Shown piece after piece: positions 7,129-10,770 of a DNA stretch of 10,770 nt. The stretch is taken from the NCBI GenBank assembly GCA_039033855.1, contig JBCCBV010000039.1, forward strand, positions 1 through 10,770, in the 5' to 3' direction. The DNA is from JBCCBV01 sp039033855. GTDB taxonomy: Bacteria > Planctomycetota > Phycisphaerae > Phycisphaerales > Phycisphaeraceae. The notes beneath the pieces were generated by a model. That model did no database searches. It saw nothing but the letters and a program-made list of their open reading frames with translations, and was not told the DNA's origin. Every line of letters begins with the position of its first letter. The first letter of the stretch is position 1. Made by a program: the position numbers and the translations under genes.

Positions 7129-7153
7129 GGCTGGATTCGCTCGGGGCCGCGGC

Positions 7154-7159
7154 TATCTT
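7154..7159 (+). promoter_or_regulatory. Proposed -10 box TATCTT of the first zinc-ribbon protein
   Basis: TATCTT ends exactly 6 bases before the ATG at 7166. The leuS stop is 37 bases before this ATG, so the promoter sits in a very short gap. No clear -35 element is seen. Confidence 0.5.
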
Positions 7160-7165
7160 GGGGCG

Positions 7166-8041
7166 ATGTCCGGGCGGCCCCCTCAACCCGATCGCGATCG
7201 GAACGACGACGTTTCTGCGCCCCCGGAGTCTCCGGCATCTCGGGAAACCGCTTCCGACTCCGACGGCGTCTACGAGCTGGTCGACACCCCGACCGACCCG
7301 CCCAAGCCGGCCCGCCAACCGCCCGCGACAAGCCGGAGCGAAGCGCTCGCCCGCATTCGTGGCGCCCAGCCGCCCACGCCGGTGGTGGTCGAACCGGTCG
7401 CGGAGCCGCACCCGGATAAGCGCTTGCCCGCCGAGCGGCCGTCGGCGCTGGCTCACGCGCGCCCCGACGCACCGGACGCCGATGCGGGCACGGGGCTCGA
7501 CCGCGGGGCGCTGGCGATGTTCTGCCGGGGCTGCGGCTCGGCGCTAACGCCTGAGTCCACCGACCTGGCCGAGTGCCCGCGCTGCGGGCGCGAATACAAC
7601 CCGATCGACGCCAAGACGTTCAACACCGAGGCGTTCGAAGAGCCGAGCGTTTGGTCGACCCCGACCCCTTGGGCGCGGATCGGCCTGTTGCTGTGGTACG
7701 TGCCGGGGGTGTTGATCACCAAGTCGCTTGTGGCCGAAGCCGCGGCAACACGCGCTGCGGGACCGATGGGGGAAATCACTTTCCGGGTGACCGCCTCTCT
7801 TCAGGTCCTGGTCAGCATCGTCTGGATGGCCGTGGCTTGTTATCTGGCGCTCGTAGCTTTGGGCGAACGATTGGGAGACCAACTGCTTACGTTGCTAACC
7901 GCCGGTTTTCTCTGCGGCGTTGTTCTCGCGGCGCCCAACGTGTGGTGGGTGCCCGAAGGGATGCGACCGATCTACTTTTTCCTGGCTAGTGGCGGGGGCA
8001 TGGGCCTGTTGGCCGGGCTGTTTCGACGGCGGTTCGTCTAG
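7166..8041 (+). CDS. Zinc-ribbon membrane protein, tandem copy 1
   Basis: The family is not recognised. The 291 residues divide into a Pro/Ala/Asp-rich, probably disordered N-terminus (1-117), a zinc ribbon (C120-x2-C123-x13-C137-x2-C140) followed by REYNPIDAKTF, and a membrane domain with about four hydrophobic segments (near 170-190, 207-232, 241-262 and 272-286). It ends in GLLAGLFRRRFV, a basic tail after the last helix. The ribbon, the NPxDxKTF element, the LALVA-x-G stretch and the C-terminus are all shared with the next gene, so the two are tandem paralogs. The downstream copy lacks the long N-terminal extension and begins almost at the MFC of the ribbon, so residue M118 here is an alternative start; I keep 7166 because of the box 6 bases upstream and the coding-like composition of the extension. 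A membrane-anchored structural role or partner binding through the ribbon is possible, but no activity can be assigned. Confidence 0.82.
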   Translation: MSGRPPQPDRDRNDDVSAPPESPASRETASDSDGVYELVDTPTDPPKPARQPPATSRSEALARIRGAQPPTPVVVEPVAEPHPDKRLPAERPSALAHARPDAPDADAGTGLDRGALAMFCRGCGSALTPESTDLAECPRCGREYNPIDAKTFNTEAFEEPSVWSTPTPWARIGLLLWYVPGVLITKSLVAEAAATRAAGPMGEITFRVTASLQVLVSIVWMAVACYLALVALGERLGDQLLTLLTAGFLCGVVLAAPNVWWVPEGMRPIYFFLASGGGMGLLAGLFRRRFV

Positions 8042-8098
8042 CTCGACGATCAATACCTACCACAGGTTCCCATCGCCTTCTTCGCCCAAGCTCAACCC

Positions 8099-8662
8099 AT
8101 GATCGAAGCGTCCGAACCCAAACCGGCGTACCCCACGCACCCGATGTTCTGCCGGGCGTGCGGCCGTCCTCTCATGCCGGATTCCTTCGAGCCGGCGCGG
8201 TGCCTGGGGTGCGAACGGGCCTTCGATCCGCGTAACGACAAAACGTATCTCGGGCAGCCGATGGATGAAAACGGCGGAACCGATCCCGCCGAGCGCGCGG
8301 CCCGTTGGGCGTTCGCGGCGTTATACGGCGGCGGGCTGCTGCTGGGCTTCGTGATGCATCGAGGCTGGTACAGCGGCGGCAACGCTAAGCAGTCGCCTGC
8401 CTTTGCGGAAAGCCTGTTCCTGTTGCTCGCCGTCTGGCCGGTCAACGTCGTCATACTCAGCATCTGGCTGACGCTCTGCGTGTGGCTGGCGCTCGTCGCT
8501 ACGGGCCGCCACTTCGACGAGCGGACCGCCGCCGTGATGTTCCGCGGGCCCGTGCTGAGCGTTCTGATGTCGGTTCCGCTGGCATCGATCACTTCCTTCT
8601 GGCTTCTGATCGGGGTGCTCGCCGGCCTTCTGGCGGGCTTGTTCCGCAGGCGGCTGGTGTAG
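8099..8662 (+). CDS. Zinc-ribbon membrane protein, tandem copy 2
   Basis: Paralog of the gene just upstream; function unknown. The 187 residues start with a 15-residue polar lead, then a zinc ribbon C18-x2-C21-x13-C35-x2-C38 with the same spacing as the first copy, followed by RAFDPRNDKTY. The second knuckle is CLGCE instead of CPRCG, so the usual glycine is lost but all four cysteines remain. Hydrophobic segments follow at about 63-82, 102-138 (probably two helices) and 148-182, and the protein ends in GLLAGLFRRRLV. The start has neither a Shine-Dalgarno nor a TANNNT box near it, and the 57 bases after the upstream stop contain no other start codon in this frame, so it is probably cotranscribed with copy 1. 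The two genes are in the same frame, separated by one TAG and 19 sense codons. Its own TAG stop forms part of the proposed promoter of the next gene. Confidence 0.82.
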   Translation: MIEASEPKPAYPTHPMFCRACGRPLMPDSFEPARCLGCERAFDPRNDKTYLGQPMDENGGTDPAERAARWAFAALYGGGLLLGFVMHRGWYSGGNAKQSPAFAESLFLLLAVWPVNVVILSIWLTLCVWLALVATGRHFDERTAAVMFRGPVLSVLMSVPLASITSFWLLIGVLAGLLAGLFRRRLV

Positions 8663-8665
8663 CAT
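8660..8665 (+). promoter_or_regulatory. Proposed -10 box TAGCAT of the glutaminase gene
   Basis: TAGCAT ends exactly 6 bases before the ATG at 8672, and its first three bases are the stop codon of the preceding gene. A partial -35 match, TTGTTC, lies at 8639-8644 with a short 15-base spacer. No Shine-Dalgarno precedes the ATG. Confidence 0.45.
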
Positions 8666-8671
8666 CCGGGC

Positions 8672-9337
8672 ATGATCCTGCTGATCGATAACTACGACAG
8701 CTTCACCTACAACCTGGTGCAGCGGATTGGCGAGCTCTACGTCCGCCGCGGACAGCCCGAGCCGGACCTGCGGGTGGTGCGCAACGACAAGATCACGGCC
8801 GCCGAGGCCGTCGGGCTCGACCCCTCGCACGTGATTGTGTCGCCAGGGCCCTGCACGCCGAGCGAAGCCGGGGTCAGCTGCGCCGCGGTCGAGGCGCTGG
8901 CCGGACGCGTGCCGGTGCTCGGGGTGTGTCTGGGGCACCAGTCCATCGGACAAGTGTTCGGTATGACCGTGGCCCGGCACCGCAAGCTGATGCACGGCAA
9001 GACCAGCCCGATCCACCACGACGGCCGGACGGTCTTCGAAGGGCTTTCCAACCCCTTCGTCGCCACGCGGTACCACAGCCTGGTCATCACCGCCGAGACG
9101 TTCGACGACGATCGCTTCGAGACGAGCGCCTGGTGCGACGACGACGGCGAGCGCGTGGTCATGGGGCTGCGGGCCAGGCCCGGCGCGCTTGGCGCGGGGC
9201 GCGACGCACCGCTCGAAGGCGTGCAGTTCCACCCCGAGAGTTTCATGACCCTCGAAGGCCCCGGGCTGCTGGCCAACTTCCTGGGCTTGCCACGGCCCGA
9301 ACCCGAACCCGCACCGGTCGAGGTCCCGCTTGGCTGA
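8672..9337 (+). CDS. pabA: Anthranilate/aminodeoxychorismate synthase component II (glutaminase)
   Basis: This is the class I glutamine amidotransferase subunit that hydrolyses glutamine and passes ammonia to a chorismate-using partner (TrpE or PabB), feeding tryptophan or folate synthesis. The 221-residue length is usual for the family, slightly extended. It opens with the characteristic MILLIDNYDSFTYNLVQ, has SPGPCTPSEAG (57-67), the nucleophile elbow GVCLGHQ with C86, YHSLV, and VQFHPES with H187 and E189, completing the triad. Small additions are about a dozen Gly/Ala/Arg-rich residues before the VQFHPES block and a Pro/Glu-rich tail (PRPEPEPAPVEVPLG). No component I gene is adjacent, so the sequence cannot decide between PabA and TrpG; many bacteria use one subunit for both. 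Its end overlaps the glycosyltransferase start by 8 bases, indicating one transcript. Confidence 0.93.
   Translation: MILLIDNYDSFTYNLVQRIGELYVRRGQPEPDLRVVRNDKITAAEAVGLDPSHVIVSPGPCTPSEAGVSCAAVEALAGRVPVLGVCLGHQSIGQVFGMTVARHRKLMHGKTSPIHHDGRTVFEGLSNPFVATRYHSLVITAETFDDDRFETSAWCDDDGERVVMGLRARPGALGAGRDAPLEGVQFHPESFMTLEGPGLLANFLGLPRPEPEPAPVEVPLG
9320..9324 (+). promoter_or_regulatory. Shine-Dalgarno GAGGT before the TTG start at 9330
   Basis: GAGGT lies inside the end of the glutaminase gene, 5 bases before TTG at 9330. This supports the unusual TTG start over the three in-frame GTG codons at 9342-9350 and suggests translational coupling. It contrasts with the SD-less starts of the genes that have their own proposed promoters. 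Confidence 0.5.
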
Positions 9338-10448
9338 CCCGGTGGTGGTGCTCGACACCCGGTGCGTGTCGGCCCGCCCGACGGGCGTCGGCCGGTGGAC
9401 CGCGAACCTGATCCTCGGGCTCGACGGGTTGCCCGCGGCACAGCGGGTGAGGTGGTGCGCGATCACGCAGCCAGATGCCGCGTGGCCGCCTGCGATCACC
9501 CAAGCGCTCGCAGGGATGGACGGGCAAATCATCGAGGTCGACCGGTCAATGCACAACCCGCGCGGTTGGCGCAGCGTGGTCCGGGCCGTGGAGTCGGTCG
9601 GAGCGGACTGGCTCGTCACGCCGGACGCGTTCGCGCCGCTGTGGGGCGACTTCCGGCGGGCGACGGTGATCCACGACGCGATCCCCATCACGCAGGGGCG
9701 ATGTTTGCGCCGGTCGGTGAAGTCGCGTGTGCCCGGCCTGTGGCGGGCGTGGCTTTTCGCTCAATCGCGCCGGAGCGATGTCGTGCTGACGGTCAGCCGG
9801 TGCGCGGCCCGACAGCTCGCGGGTCTGCTGGGGTTGCCGGCGTCGAAACTGGCAGTGGTCGGTAACGCGGTGGCGCCGCCGGAACGTGCTGTGGATAGAA
9901 AGGCAAGCGAGGGCCCGCCGTGGCTGCTCTACGTCGGCCGGCGGGACCCATACAAAAACGTGCCGATGCTTGTGCGATTGACGGCCAGGCTGCGTGAGCA
10001 AGGGATTTCGTGCCGTTTGGCGATCGTCGGCCCCGCGGACCACCGCTACCCAGAGGCCGAGCGCGAAGCGGAGCGGCTCGGCCTTGGGCCAGACGCGGTG
10101 CGCTTCGTTGGGCCCGTCGACGAGGCCGAACTCGACCGTTGGTACGCCCGCGCGGCGGTGGTGACGCTCCCGTCTTTGGAAGAAGGTTTTGGCCTGCCCG
10201 CCCTCGAAGCGATGGCGCATGACGTCCCTGTCGCCTGCTCTAACCGGTCCGGGTTGGCCGAGGCGGTCGGCCGCGCGGCGGTGTCACTGGACCCGCGAAG
10301 CGACGAGATTTGGGCGCAAGGGGTGGGTTCGCTCTTGCAAGATCCGGAACGTCGTAACGCGCTGGTTCAGGCCGGCCGGGTCCGGGCCGAACGATACACA
10401 CCACGGCGGCAAGCCCGGCGGGTGCTGCGGGCGCTCGGCTTGGCTTGA
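9330..10448 (+). CDS. Glycosyltransferase family 4 (GT-B fold)
   Basis: A retaining nucleotide-sugar glycosyltransferase of the CAZy GT4 type, probably cytoplasmic or membrane-peripheral, acting in surface polysaccharide or glycolipid assembly. The 372 residues are the usual length. Visible features: PTGVGRWTANL near residues 17-27 (glycine-rich loop after the first strand), IHDAIP (114-119), VSRCAARQL, the second-domain opening LYVGRRDPYKN (200-210) with donor-phosphate Arg/Lys, and the EX7E motif in LPSLEEGFGLPALEAM (E285 and E293). The best start is TTG at 9330, overlapping the upstream stop by 8 bases with a GAGGT site; a GTG at 9342-9350 is an alternative that would shorten it by 4-6 residues. 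The stop is 3 bases from the stop of the convergent glycosyltransferase. Donor and acceptor are not predictable from sequence. Confidence 0.93.
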   Translation: MADPVVVLDTRCVSARPTGVGRWTANLILGLDGLPAAQRVRWCAITQPDAAWPPAITQALAGMDGQIIEVDRSMHNPRGWRSVVRAVESVGADWLVTPDAFAPLWGDFRRATVIHDAIPITQGRCLRRSVKSRVPGLWRAWLFAQSRRSDVVLTVSRCAARQLAGLLGLPASKLAVVGNAVAPPERAVDRKASEGPPWLLYVGRRDPYKNVPMLVRLTARLREQGISCRLAIVGPADHRYPEAEREAERLGLGPDAVRFVGPVDEAELDRWYARAAVVTLPSLEEGFGLPALEAMAHDVPVACSNRSGLAEAVGRAAVSLDPRSDEIWAQGVGSLLQDPERRNALVQAGRVRAERYTPRRQARRVLRALGLA

Positions 10449-10451
10449 AAA

Positions 10452-10770
10452 TCAACCCCGATGTTCTTCGATCAGGGTTCGTATCACGCCAACGAGATGG
10501 CCGGTCGCTTCATCCCAGTCTGGCCAATCGAAACCCTGCACGGGCTCGATCGGGCGTTGCAGCGCATCGGCCCAGGCCCCGGGGTCTTCGGCCGGTACAA
10601 AACGCGCCCGACCGCGCGTCGCCTCGCGCAGCGCGGGAAGGTCGCTGGCGATCACGGGCAGGCCACGGACCAGGGCTTCGACCGCGGACAGGCCGAAACC
10701 TTCTTCGAGCGAAGGGATTACGAGCACGTCGGCCGACGCGTAGGCCTCATGCAGCGCAGCATCGTCGGCG
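10452..10770 (-). CDS. Glycosyltransferase family 4, C-terminal part (cut by window edge)
   Basis: Only the last 105 residues are inside the window; the frame is open to the right edge, so the true start lies beyond it. The visible part begins DDAALHEAYASADVLVIPSL and continues with EEGFGLSAVEAL, the EX7E donor-binding motif of GT4 enzymes, then GLPVIASDLPALRE and a C-terminal helix ending in TLIEEHRG. The internal GTG at 10727 is not the start, because the coding match continues upstream of it. It shares the SLEEGFGL block with the convergent neighbour, so two GT4 enzymes face each other with 3 bases between stops. This points to the edge of a glycan biosynthesis cluster extending right. Function beyond sugar transfer is not resolvable. 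Confidence 0.9.
   Translation of the reverse strand, partial: ADDAALHEAYASADVLVIPSLEEGFGLSAVEALVRGLPVIASDLPALREATRGRARFVPAEDPGAWADALQRPIEPVQGFDWPDWDEATGHLVGVIRTLIEEHRG

Noticed and set aside
10452..10727. Minus-strand glycosyltransferase fragment treated as a complete 91-residue gene starting at GTG 10727
   Set aside because: The GT4 match continues in frame upstream (AYASAD before VLVIPSL) to the window edge, so it is a truncated view of a longer gene.

Overview
This is a high-GC bacterial window with tightly packed genes and many long open shadow frames. I read it as chromosomal DNA of a planctomycete, probably of the Phycisphaerae type. The reasons are a long-form leucyl-tRNA synthetase, several multi-pass membrane proteins carrying a small four-cysteine zinc ribbon, a full-length Hal2-type bisphosphate nucleotidase, and two copies of a short GC-rich interspersed repeat I associate with planctomycete genomes. 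The taxonomic call is an inference from memory of these families, not from a marker search.

Layout from left to right: a small, probably frameshifted ORF with a good Shine-Dalgarno (70-210); one copy of the repeat (278-296); a Hal2-type 3'(2'),5'-bisphosphate nucleotidase (358-1392, +); a convergent PfkB-family sugar kinase (1422-2579, -); a divergent polytopic membrane protein with a central zinc ribbon (2610-4064, +); leucyl-tRNA synthetase leuS (4123-7128, +), which carries the second repeat copy inside its reading frame; two tandem paralogous zinc-ribbon membrane proteins (7166-8041 and 8099-8662, +); an anthranilate/aminodeoxychorismate synthase glutaminase subunit (8672-9337, +); a family 4 glycosyltransferase overlapping it (9330-10448, +); and the C-terminal end of a second family 4 glycosyltransferase on the minus strand (10452 to the window edge).

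The genes do not form one pathway: they are housekeeping functions (PAP turnover, sugar phosphorylation, tRNA charging, folate or tryptophan synthesis) mixed with envelope or glycan functions and uncharacterised membrane proteins. No mobile element, CRISPR array, rRNA, tRNA or defence system is visible, and I see no intrinsic terminator with a U-tract.

The most interesting signals lie at gene starts and inside leuS. Six of nine starts have a TANNNT hexamer 6-9 bases before the start codon and no Shine-Dalgarno, as expected for leaderless or nearly leaderless transcripts; the two starts with a clear Shine-Dalgarno lack this hexamer. leuS has an in-frame insertion derived from the interspersed repeat, next to a conserved catalytic-domain block. 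The tandem membrane proteins define a compact family signature: C-x2-C-x13-C-x2-C followed by [FY]-[DN]-P-x2-x-K-T-[FY], with a C-terminal GLLAGLFRRR-[FL]-V.
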